Source: Hydractinia symbiolongicarpus
Lineage: Eukaryota > Cnidaria > Hydrozoa > Anthoathecata > Hydractiniidae
Direction of reading: 5' to 3'
Assembly (NCBI RefSeq): GCF_029227915.1
Contig: NC_079884.1
Span: 3,470,001 to 3,534,000, forward strand
Length of the DNA: 64,000 nucleotides
Shown here: positions 1 through 8,475 of the stretch, in pieces
Numbering within the stretch: position 1 is the first letter of the stretch
How the letters are laid out: each line of letters starts with the position of its first letter
Translations under genes and position numbers: made by a program
Notes under the pieces: model-generated
Databases searched by the model: none
Seen by the model: only the letters and a program-made list of their open reading frames with translations
What the model was told of the DNA's origin: nothing

Positions 1-410
1 CAAAGAAAGTACCCAGGGAGTAAACTCAATTCCCGAACGATTTTTTAAATTATTTTTTCACCACTCAAACCCATGAAACTTGTAGTTTTTAAAAATGTTT
101 TCATTTTTGATGAGACGCTTAATGAAAGTGGTTTAATCGCCGGCAAACGAAAACCCGCCATTTCCCGTGAATCCCGGACTTGGCCCGTATAGTCGAATGT
201 ATACAAAGAAAGTACCCTGTGAGTTAACTCATTTCCAAAACGATTTTTTAAATTATCTTTTTACCACTAAAACGCATGAGACTTGCAGTTTTCAAAAATG
301 TTTTCATTTTTGATGAGACACTGAATAAAAGAAGTTTAAGCGCCGGCAAACGAAAACCCGCCATTTCCCGTAAATCCCGAGCTTGGCCCGTATGGTCAAA
401 AGTATACAAA

Positions 411-880
411 GAAAGTACCCAGGGTGTAAACTCATTTCCCGAACGATTTTTTAAATTATTATTTCACCACTAAAGCCAATGAGACTTGTAGTTTTTAAAA
501 ATGTTTTCATTTTTGATGAGACGCTGTATAAAAGAAGTTTAATCGCCGGCAAACGAAAATCTGCGACTTCCCGTAAATCCCGGACTCGGCCCGTATAGTC
601 AAAAGTATACAAAGAAAGTACCCAGGGAGTAAACTCAATTCCCGAACGATTTTTTAAATTATTTTTTCACCACTCAAACCCATGAGACTTGTAGTTTTCA
701 AAAATGTTTTCATTTTTGATGAGACGCTGAATAAAAGAAGTTTAATCGCCGGCAAACGAAAACCCGCCATTTCCCGTAAACCCCGGGCTCGGCCCGTATA
801 GTCAAAAGTATACAAAGAAAGTACCCAGGGAGTAAACTCATTTCCCGAACGATTTTTTAAATTATTTTAAAAATGTTTTC
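411..880 (-). repeat. Earlier copy of left-arm block found again at ~2170-2640
   Basis: Three consecutive monomers share the rare variants CCACTAAAGCCAATGAGAC, GCTGTATAAAAGAAG and CGACTTCCCG, followed by a CCACTCAAACCCATGA monomer and then the short 169-bp monomer. The same order recurs about 1,760 bp to the right. This shows block duplication of several monomers in the left arm with a period different from the 1,387-bp unit. Confidence 0.65.
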
Positions 881-885
881 ATTTT
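850..885 (-). repeat. Short (169-bp) monomer joint, left-arm specific
   Basis: Here AAATTATTTT runs straight into AAAAATGTTTTC, so about 34 bp (the CCACTAAAACGCATGAGAC segment) is missing. The same deletion recurs near 1434, 2619 and 4006. The edges lie in T-runs, which fits deletion by microhomology. I do not see this form in the right arm. Confidence 0.75.
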
Positions 886-1966
886 TGATGAGACGCTTAA
901 TGAAAGTGGTTTAATCGCCGGCAAACGAAAACCCGCGATTTCCCGGAAATCCCGGACTCGGCCCGTATAGTCAAAAGTCTACAAAGAAAGTACCCTGTGA
1001 ATAAACTCATTTCCCGAGCGATTTTTTAAATTATTTTTTCACCACTAAAACGCATGAGACTTGCAGTTTTCAAAAATGTTTTCATTTTTGATGAGACACT
1101 TAATGACAGAGGTTTAATCGCTGGCAAACGAAAACCCGCGATTTCCCGTAAATCCCGGGCTTGGCCCGTATAGTCAAAAGTACACAAAGAAAGTACCCAG
1201 GGAGTAAACTCAATTCCCGAACGATTTTTTAAATTATTTTTTCACCACTCAAACGCATGAGACTTGTAGTTTTCAAAAATGTTTTCATTTTTGATGATAC
1301 ACTGAATAAAAGAAGTTTAATCGCCGGCAAACGAAAACCCGCCATTTCCCGTAAACCCCGGAATCGGCCCGTATAGTCAAAAGTATACAAAGTAAGTACC
1401 CAGGAAGTAAACTCATTTCCCGAACGAATTTTTAAATTATTTTAAAAATGTTTTCATTTTTGATGAGACGCTTAATGAAAGTGGTTTAATCGCCGGCAAA
1501 CGAAAACCCGCGATTTCCCGTAAATCCCGGGCTTGGCCCGTATAGTCGAATGTATACAAAGAAAGTACCCTGTGAGTTAACTCATTTCCAAAACGATTTT
1601 TTAAATTATCTTTTCACCACTAAAACGCATGAGACTTGCAGTTTTCAAAAATGTTGTCATTTTTGATGAGACGCTTAATGAAAGAGGTTTAATCGCCGGC
1701 AAACGAAATCCCGCGATTTCCCGTAAATCCCGGGCTTGGCCCGTATAGGCGAATATATACAAAGAGAGTACCCAGGGAGTAAACTCATTTCCCGAACGAT
1801 TTTTTAAATTTTTTTTTCACCACTAAAACGCATGAGACTTGTAGTTTTCAAAAATGTTTTCATTTTTGATAAGACGCTTAATGACAGAGGTTTAATCGCT
1901 GGCAAACGAAAACCCGCGATTTCCCGTAAATCCCGGGCTTGGCCCGTATAGTCGAATGTATACAAA

Positions 1967-4740
1967 GAAAGTACCCTGTGAGTAAACTCATTTCCAGAAC
2001 GATTTTTTAAATTATTTTTTCACCACTAAAACGCATGAGACTTTTAGTTTTTAAAAATGTTTTCATTTTTGTGGAGACGCTGAATAAAAGAAGTTTAATC
2101 GCCGGCAAACGAAAACCCGCCATTTCCCGTAAACCCCGGACTCGGCCCGTATAGTCAAAAGTATACAAAGAAAGTACCCAGGGTGTAAACTCATTTACCG
2201 AACGATTTTTTAAATTATTATTTCACCACTAAAGCCAATGAGACTTGTAGTTTTTAAAAATGTTTTCATTTTTGATGAGACGCTGTATAAAAGAAGTTTA
2301 ATCGCCGGCAAACGAAAACCCGCGACTTCCCGTAAATCCCGGACTCGGCCCGTATAGTCAAAAGTATACAAAGAAAGTACCCAGGGAGTAAACTCAATCC
2401 CCGAACGATTTTTTAAATTATTTTTTCACCACTCAAACCCATGAAACTTGTAGTTTTCAAAAATGTTTTCATTTTTGATGAAACGCTGAATAAAAGAAGT
2501 TTAATCGCCGGCAAACGAAAACCCGCCATTTCCCGTAAACCCCGGACTCGGCCCGTATAGTCAAAAGTATACAAAGAAAGTACCCAGGGAGTAAACTCAT
2601 TTCCCGAACGATTTTTTAAATTATTTTTAAAATGTTTTCATTTTTGATGAGACGCTTAATGAAAGTGGTTTAATCGCCGGCTAACGAAAACCCGCGATTT
2701 CCCGTAAATCCCGGGCTTGGCCCGTATAGTCGAATGTATACAAAGAAAGTACCCTGTGAGTTAACTCATTTCCAAAACGATTTTTTAAATTATCTTTTCA
2801 CCACTAAAACGCATGAGACTTGCAGTTTTCAAAAATGTTTTCATTTTTGATGAGACACTGAATAAAAGAAGTTTAAACGCCGGCAAACGAAAACCCGCCA
2901 TTTCCCGTAAATCCCGGGCTTGTCCCGTATAGTGAAAAGTATACAAAGAAAGTACCCAGGGAGTAAACTCATTTCCCGAACGATTTTTTATATTATTTTT
3001 TCACCACTAAAACGCATGAGACTTGTAGTTTTCAAAAATGTTTTCATTTTTGATGGGACGCTGAATAAAAGAAGTTTAATCGCCGGCAAACGAAAACCCG
3101 CGATTTCCCGTAAATCCCGGACTCGGCCCGTATAGTCAAAAGTCTACAAAGAAAGTACCCTGTGAGTAAACTCATTTCCCGAACGATTTTTTAAATTTCT
3201 TTTTCACCACTAAAACGCATGAGACTTGTAGTTTTCAAAAATGTTTTCATTTTTGATTAGACGCTTAATGACAGAGGTTTAATCGCTGGCAAACGAAAAC
3301 CCGCGATTTCCCGTAAATCCCGGGCTTGGCCCGTATAGTCGAATGTATACAAAGAAAGTACCCTGTGAGTAAACTCATTTCCAGAACGATTTTTTAAATT
3401 ATTTTTTCACCACTAAAACACATAAGACTTGTAGTTTTTAAAAATGTTTTCATTTTTGAGGAGACGCTGAATAAAAGAAGTTTAATCGCCGGCAAACGAA
3501 AACCCGCCATTTCCCGTAAACCCCGGACTCGGCCCGTATAGTCAAAAGTATACAAAAAAAGTACCCAGGGAGTAAACTCATTTCCCGAACAATTTTTTAA
3601 ATTATTTTTTCACCACTAAAACGCATGAGACTTGCAGTTTTCAAAAATGTTTTCATTTTTGATGACACGCTGAATAAAAAAAGTTTAATCGCCGGCAAAC
3701 GAAAACCTGCGATTTGCCGTAAATCCCGGACTCGGCCCGTATAGTCAAAAGTATACAAAGAAAGTACCCAGGGTGTAAACTCATTTCCCGAAGGATTTTT
3801 TAAATTATTTTTTCACCACTCAAACCCATGAAACTTGTAGTTTTCAAAAATGTTTTCATTTTTGATGAGACGCTGAATAAAAGAAGTTTAATCGCCGGCA
3901 AACGAAAACCCGCCATTTCCCGTAAACCCCGGACTCGGCCCGTATAGTCAAAAGTATACAAAGAAAGTACCCAGGGAGTAGACTCATTTCCCGAACGATT
4001 TTTTAAATTATTTTTAAAATGTTTTCATTTTTGATGAGACGCTTAATGAAAGTGGTTTAATCGCCGGCAAACGAAAACCCGCGATTTCCCGTAAATCCCG
4101 GGCTTGGCCCGTATAGTCGAATGTATACAAAGAAAGTACCCTGTGAGTTAACTCATTTCCAAAACGATTTTTTAAATTATCTTTTCACCACTAAAACGCA
4201 TGAGACTTGCAGTTTTCAAAAATGTTTTCATTTTTGATGAGACACTGAATAAAAGAAGTTTAATCGCCGGCAAACGAAAACCCGCCATTTCCCGTAAATC
4301 CCGGGCTTGGCCCGTATAGTGAAAAGTATACAAAGAAAGTACCCAGGGAGTAAACTCATTTCCCGAGCGATTTTTTATATTATTTTTTCACCACTAAAAC
4401 GCATGAGACTTGTAGTTTTCAAAAATGTTTTCATTTTTGATGGGACGCTGAATAAAAGAAGTTTAATCGCCGGCAAACGAAAACCCGCGATTTCCCGTAA
4501 ATCCCGGACTCGGCCCGTATAGTCAAAAGTCTACAAAGATAGTACCCTGTGAGTAAACTCATTTCCCGAGCGATTTTTTAAATTTTTTTTTCACCACTAA
4601 AACGCATGAGACTTGTAGTTTTCAAAAATGTTTTCATTTTTGATGAGACGCTTAATGAAAGAGGTTTAATCGCCGGCAAACGAAAACCAGCGATTTCCCG
4701 TAAATCCTAGGCTTGGCCCGTGTAGTCGAATGTATACAAA
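1967..4740 (-). repeat. 1,387-bp higher-order repeat, two tandem copies
   Basis: Bases 1967-3353 align with 3354-4740 at a constant offset of 1,387 bp. They share diagnostic variants: the GGGACGCTGAATAAAAG monomer (near 3055 and 4442), the CCACTCAAACCCATGAAAC monomer (2428 and 3815) and the short monomer joint (about 2619 and 4006). 1,387 equals six 203-bp monomers plus one 169-bp monomer. The register can be followed back to about 1780. The second copy is cut off by the retroelement. The copies differ at tens of positions by eye, so this unit is older than the duplications in the right arm. Confidence 0.8.
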
Positions 4741-4760
4741 GAAAGTAAATTCACGCAAAT
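4736..4760. other. Left junction: satellite to retroelement
   Basis: The satellite reads normally through GTATACAAAGAAAGTA and then, at about 4748, changes to AATTCACGCAAATCGC, which is retroelement sequence. The preceding bases are not repeated after the element's 3' tail, so no target-site duplication is visible. The left satellite breaks about 12 bp from the monomer position where the right satellite begins, both next to the GTATAC palindrome. Confidence 0.8.
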
Positions 4761-4790
4761 CGCTTTGAAAACTTGCCCATTGAAGAAATA

Positions 4791-5345
4791 ATGGATGATG
4801 TAAATAGTGTTGCCAACGAAGTGCCGCATAAAACGCCGCGAAGGAGATCTGACAAAAAATCTAAAGTTACGCAAATAATTGGAGACTCGATTGTAAAAGA
4901 AGTGAAGGGCTGGAAACTTTCTTCAAACGAGAACAAGATTATAGTGAAATCCTTCTCTGGAGCCACGACTAAATGCATGGAAAGTTACGCAATACCAACT
5001 ACAAACATGTCTCCCGATAACATTATTATTCATTGTGGCACTAACGATCTTAATAGAATCGAAACCGATCAAATTGCTCAAAACATAGTAAAATTGGCTA
5101 TTAAATTGAAATCTGGTGAAAATAATGTAATGATATCGGGCATAATTCAACGAAAAGACAGACTAAATGAAAAGGTGATGGCAGTCAACCAATCTCTCGC
5201 TCATCTTTGCGAACAAAGAAACATCGGCTTTATCAATAATGATAATATAAACCCCGACTTGCATTTGAATAGAAGTCGCCTTCACCTAAATATGAAAGGG
5301 ACTTCAATATTGTCTCGGAACTTTCTACAGGTGATTGAAGATTGA
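4791..5345 (+). CDS. Retroelement ORF1 fragment, SGNH/GDSL-type esterase domain
   Basis: The fragment has 184 residues from the first in-frame ATG. Upstream codons TTG (4773) and beyond stay open to 4749, so the true start was probably further 5' and lost. Numbering from 4773, block I is IIGDSIV (Gly37-Asp38-Ser39, with the putative nucleophile Ser39). Block III is IIIHCGTNDL (Gly89, Asn91). Block V is SRLHLNMKG with the putative catalytic His171. The Asp usually two residues before that His in SGNH hydrolases is replaced by Ser, which I believe also occurs in related retroelement ORF1s. A basic stretch (RRRSDKKSK, residues 23-31) precedes the domain and could bind nucleic acid. In CR1-like elements this domain belongs to the ORF1 protein of the retrotransposition particle; its substrate is not known from sequence. 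The frame ends with TGA and continues in phase into ORF2. Confidence 0.85.
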   Translation: MDDVNSVANEVPHKTPRRRSDKKSKVTQIIGDSIVKEVKGWKLSSNENKIIVKSFSGATTKCMESYAIPTTNMSPDNIIIHCGTNDLNRIETDQIAQNIVKLAIKLKSGENNVMISGIIQRKDRLNEKVMAVNQSLAHLCEQRNIGFINNDNINPDLHLNRSRLHLNMKGTSILSRNFLQVIED

Positions 5346-5444
5346 CACAAAAAACCTGTCAAAATTTACGACACAGATCCACCGAACACTGCCTCAGATA
5401 CTTTTGATTCAACATATGATATTTTCACTCTACGTCGCAGTAAC
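5346..5444 (+). other. In-frame linker between ORF1 and ORF2
   Basis: These 99 bases between the ORF1 TGA and the first ORF2 ATG contain no stop in the shared frame (33 sense codons). The endonuclease homology starts only a few residues after the ATG at 5445. Either ORF2 began upstream in an ancestral copy, or ORF1 and ORF2 were once translated as one chain. The sequence alone cannot separate these from chance. Confidence 0.55.
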
Positions 5445-6908
5445 ATGTGTAACTTGATAGTCGGTCATTTGAACGTAAACTCGTTGCGAAACAAGTTCGA
5501 AGCAATTGATTTAACTTTCAAGCACAATATTGATGTTCTGCTTCTAACTAAAACGAAAATAGATGAATCGTTCACTGATGCTCAATTTAAGTTAGATAAT
5601 TACGCAATTCTGAGGAAAGATAGAAATGGACATGGTGGCGGTATTTTACTCTATATAAATGAAAATATTCCCTTCAAAGTGTTGCGAAAATATACTTTAC
5701 CGGATGATATCGAAGTTTTAGTTGTCGAAATAAATCTTCGAAAACGCAAATGGCTTTTAATCGGTGCATATAAACCACCGTTACAAAAAAATTACTACTT
5801 TTTAACTCAAATCGCAAATGTATTGATTTCACATCTGAACTATCACGAAAACATCATAATTATGGGTGATTTAAACATGGAAATAAGTGACACAGATTTC
5901 GATAACTTCATTTCAACATACGACCTCCATAGACTAATCAAATCCCCAACCTGCTTTAAGTCAAGTACTTCGCCTTCTTGCATTGATCACATATTAACAA
6001 ATCAACCAAATTTCTTTAAAAATAGTGTAACAATCGAAACTGGCATATCAGATTGGCATTTATTTGTTGGAAGTGTGATGAGAATGAACGTGATTAAAGG
6101 CGACCCAATTGTGAAACACTACAGAAATTACAACAAAATTGACTACTTTGATTTTGAAAGAACATTATCAATGAACTTTTTGAAATTACTTGAGAACAAT
6201 TACGACTTTAACCAATTCAATTTATGCATCACGTCTACGCTAAACCATTTTGCACCATTGAAAAAGAAAATACTAAGATTCAATGACGCACCTTTTATCA
6301 CCAAGGAGCTTCGCAAAGCTATTATGCACAGATCCAAACTTCGTCGCATATGTAACAAATCACGATCAAAAGAAAATTGGTCCAACTTCACTAGACAGAG
6401 AAACTACTGTGTTTCCTTATTACGAAAAACCAGACATTCGTATTTCAAGGGTTTACGTATGACAAGCATTACTGATAATAAAAAGTTCTGGAAGTCTGTC
6501 AAGCCATTGTTTTCAAACGTTAGTTATAACACCAACAAAATTATCTTAATCGAGAAAGAAAAGATAGTCACCGACGAACAAAAATTATGCAAAATCTTCA
6601 ATGAATATTACACCAACATCACGAAAAATTTACCAATCAAACCAAACGATGATACACATACAGCAACCATTCACGATGCAATCCACTCGTATACTAATCA
6701 CATCAGTATTTTGAAAATTCGTGAAAATGTGGGTTATGATGAAAAGTTCTATTTTTCGCTGGTTGAACAGCCTGATGTTCTCAAAGTCATCAAAGACATG
6801 GATGCAAAGAAATCTTCTGTTAGTGGTGATTTTCCAGTTTTTATGTTGAAAAAGTTTATTCATATCTTTGTTCCTATCCTCACTAATATTATAAATTTTT
6901 GTTTATAG
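5445..6908 (+). pseudogene. Retroelement ORF2, N-terminal half: APE endonuclease and linker
   Basis: The first 487 residues of ORF2 end at TAG 6906-6908. The N-terminal 210 residues are an apurinic/apyrimidinic-type endonuclease, which nicks target DNA to prime reverse transcription. Visible motifs are GHLNVNSLRNK (residues 7-17, Asn10), GAYKPP (107-112), MGDLNM (140-145), SCIDHILTN (178-186) and SDWH (202-205). The segment LLLTKTKID (32-40) has Lys36 (AAA at 5550-5552) where the family has the metal-binding Glu of an L-T-E-T-K motif; GAA to AAA is a single change, so nicking was probably lost. Residues 250-460 form the usual linker (RRICNKSRSKENW, DNKKFWKSVKPLFS) before the RT. The product stops just before the RT fingers. 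Reading continues in the same frame past the TAG, so this is one gene split by a nonsense codon. Confidence 0.88.
6906..6908 (+). other. Premature amber stop (TAG) within ORF2
   Basis: TAG follows NIINFCL and precedes SNIFPDDLK in the same frame. Homology is continuous on both sides, with no indel. CAG to TAG would be one transition. It separates the endonuclease from the reverse transcriptase. Confidence 0.9.
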
Positions 6909-8297
6909 TCCAATATTTTTCCTGATGATTTAAAACTTGCAGAGGTTATACCTGTTTTTAAGAAGGATGACTGTAATGATAAGGAGAACTATAGACCTGT
7001 TAGCTTGCTTCCCTGTTTATCAAAGGTTTTTGAAAGAATTATTCTTAATCAAATGCACACTTTTATGCATGACAAACTCAGCCCTCATCTATCAGGCTTC
7101 AGAAAGGGTTATAATACACAATATGCTCTCATTCGAATGATTGAACAATGGAAAAGCACACTTGATAATAAGGGTGTAGTTGGAGCAGTGCTAATGGACC
7201 TTTCAAAAGCTTTTGATACTATCAACCATGATTTGCTTATTGCAAAGCTGCATGCCTATGGTTTTTCTGAATCTTCTTTATTATTTATTCACTCATACTT
7301 GAAAAATCGTTTTCAGAGAACCAGAATAAATTCTTCTTTTAGCGAATGGCTTCCTCTTCAAGTTGGAGTTCCACAAGGATCAATCTTAGGACCTCCTTTC
7401 TTCAATTATTCTATAAACGATTTATTCTGGTTCACTATTCAATCATCCCTTTGTAACTTTGCAGATGATAACACCTTATATGCTTGTAAAAATTCATTAG
7501 AAGATGTAAAACAAACACTGCTTACTAATTTGGTCATAGTTAATAATTGGTTTTATGAAAATTACTTAGCAATAAATTTGAAAAAGTATCAATATATTGT
7601 ATTAGGTCATCACGATGAAAGTTTGATATTTAACCATTTGAAAATTGCGTGTAAATCGTCTGTAGTGCTTCTTGGTGTTACGATTGACTCGAGACTAAAC
7701 TTTCATTCGCATGTCAAAAACATCTGTAATAAGGCTAGTAGGAAACTCAACGTGCTTCAAAGGATATCTTCCTTTTTGACACCCAAGATGAAGCGTTTTC
7801 TCTTCAATTCATTTATTTTGTCTCAGTTTTCTTACTGTCCCTTAGTATGGATGTTTTGTGGAAAAGTTGCGAATAATCGAATCAATCGTATTCATGAACG
7901 TTGTCTAAGAATCATACAGGACGATATAAATGGCAGTTACGATGAACTTTTATCTTTATGTAATGTTAAAAATATTCACATCATCAATTTACAGAATTTA
8001 ATGAAAGAGGTTTACAAATTTTTAAATGGATTGTCACCTCTATATATGAACGAGATATTTTCTGTTAGGGAAAACAAGTACAACCTTCGTTGCTTTAATT
8101 TGATCAGGCGACCAACTTGTCGGACAACGTACTATGGCTTAAATACTTTATCAAATATTGCAGGGAAGCTATGGATATCTGTGCCTGACGCTACAAAGAA
8201 TGCTCCTTCTCTCGAAGCCTTCCGTAGCTCAATAAAATTTTGGGAAGGTGATGTTTGCACCTGTAAAATATGCATGGATATACCATACATATTTTAA
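6909..8297 (+). pseudogene. Retroelement ORF2, C-terminal half: reverse transcriptase
   Basis: This continues the frame of 5445-6908 after its TAG, 462 sense codons with no further stop. With ORF2 numbered from 5445, it starts SNIFPDDLKLAEVIPVFKK and NYRPVSLLP. The palm follows: block A MDLSKAFD (catalytic Asp585), block B GVPQGSILGP (641-650), block C NFADD (672-675; the two Asp codons at 7464-7469), then NWFYENYLAINLKK and LLGVTIDSRLNFHSHV. Thumb motifs are FSYCPLVWM and RIHERCLRI. The C-terminus CTCKICMDIPYIF matches the short cysteine-rich end I recall for this family, so the 3' end of the gene is complete. The catalytic Asp residues are intact, but block B continues as GPPFFNYSIND where GPLLFNIFIND is usual, suggesting decay. 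No native ATG lies at its beginning; it would only be made by readthrough or internal initiation. Confidence 0.9.
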
Positions 8298-8302
8298 CTT
8301 TA

Positions 8303-8325
8303 CTTATTTATTTATTTATTTATTT
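8303..8325 (+). repeat. (TTTA)n microsatellite in 3' UTR
   Basis: Five to six consecutive TTTA units, beginning with one imperfect unit (TACTTATT), sit directly after the ORF2 stop. Confidence 0.85.
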
Positions 8326-8415
8326 TTTCTTATTTTTTATCGCTGTTTGCCTTGTTTTACGTTTTGTTGTCGATTTAAATTAGTTATTTAAATACTATTG
8401 TATCTATCGACGTTA

Positions 8416-8421
8416 AATAAA
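8416..8421 (+). promoter_or_regulatory. Polyadenylation signal AATAAA
   Basis: The canonical AATAAA hexamer lies 10 bases before the A-run at 8431, at the expected place for the end of the element's RNA. Confidence 0.75.
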
Positions 8422-8430
8422 GAGAAAATC

Positions 8431-8455
8431 AAAAAAAAAAAAAAATCAAATCAAT
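8431..8455 (+). other. A-rich 3' tail of the retroelement
   Basis: Fifteen A residues (8431-8445) are followed by TCAAATCAATC. Together with the preceding AAAATC it reads as a run of A(n)TC units of falling length. CR1/L2-like elements often end in short tandem units rather than a plain poly(A), so this may be the true terminal repeat rather than a tail plus filler. Confidence 0.7.
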
Positions 8456-8475
8456 CATACTTTTGACTATACGGG
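8446..8475. other. Right junction: retroelement tail to inverted satellite
   Basis: Satellite resumes at about 8456 with ATACTTTTGACTATACGGGC, the reverse complement of the left-arm monomer, entering inside the GTATAC palindrome. The sequence just left of the element is not repeated here, so there is no target-site duplication. Confidence 0.8.

Larger units (their letters stand above)
1..4747 (-). repeat. Satellite array, left arm (~203-bp monomer, inverted relative to right arm)
   Basis: Tandem monomers of about 203 bp fill this stretch, each carrying recognisable landmarks: GTATACAAAGAAAGTACC, CCACTAAAACGCATGAGAC, CATTTTTGATGAGACGC, TAATCGCCGGCAAACG and CCCGTATAG. The monomer is the reverse complement of the one that fills the window after 8456. 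The array starts mid-monomer at base 1 and stops abruptly at the retroelement after AAAGAAAGTA. Monomers differ from one another by scattered substitutions and small indels. Some carry private variants such as CCACTCAAACCCATGAAAC, which I do not see in the right arm. There is no gene here; the short open frames (for example 276-473, 2920-3135, 4307-4522) are chance frames through satellite. Confidence 0.95.
8298..8430 (+). other. Retroelement 3' UTR
   Basis: This noncoding stretch after the ORF2 stop is T-rich, with an ATTT/TTTA microsatellite run at about 8303-8325 and T-runs up to 8340. A more mixed segment follows and leads to the poly(A) signal. In non-LTR elements the 3' UTR is where the reverse transcriptase recognises its RNA; no specific structure is evident to me. 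Confidence 0.75.
4748..8455 (+). mobile_element. 5'-truncated, decayed CR1/L2-like non-LTR retrotransposon
   Basis: This is a LINE-type element of about 3.7 kb. In order it shows an SGNH-esterase ORF1, an APE-type endonuclease, a reverse transcriptase with the FADD box, a cysteine-containing C-terminus, a T-rich 3' UTR, AATAAA and an A-rich tail. An esterase-like ORF1 is characteristic of CR1-like elements, which mobilise by target-primed reverse transcription. The coding frame is open from 4749, right at the left junction, and the N-terminal ORF1 region expected from relatives is absent, so the 5' end is probably truncated. All coding parts share one frame, broken by TGA (5343-5345) and TAG (6906-6908). 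With these stops and a changed endonuclease residue, it is probably no longer autonomous. It is the only dispersed element seen in 64 kb and lies exactly where satellite polarity flips. Confidence 0.93.

Noticed and set aside
276-4522. Left-arm frames at 276-473, 2920-3135 and 4307-4522, and minus-strand frames in the right arm (37876-38073, 47685-47900, 57014-57229)
   Set aside because: They are the same satellite read on the other strand; the amino acid sequences are translations of the monomer, not a gene.
4773-4790. TTG at 4773 as the ORF1 start
   Set aside because: TTG is an unlikely start in an animal element. The frame is open further upstream to the truncated 5' joint, so the real start is either the ATG at 4791 or lost.
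4751-6863. Minus-strand frames at 4751-4978, 4923-5150, 6200-6391 and 6630-6863, and the plus-strand frame at 6937-7140
   Set aside because: They overlap the well-supported retroelement coding frame on the plus strand and show no recognisable motif.
4748-8455. LTR retrotransposon or endogenous retrovirus
   Set aside because: There are no LTRs, protease, integrase or RNase H. The APE endonuclease upstream of the RT and the A-rich tail identify a non-LTR element.
4736-8470. Target-site duplication around the retroelement
   Set aside because: The bases before 4748 (TACAAAGAAAGTA) are not repeated after 8455 (ATACTTTTGAC); the flanks share only a few bases around GTATAC in inverted orientation.
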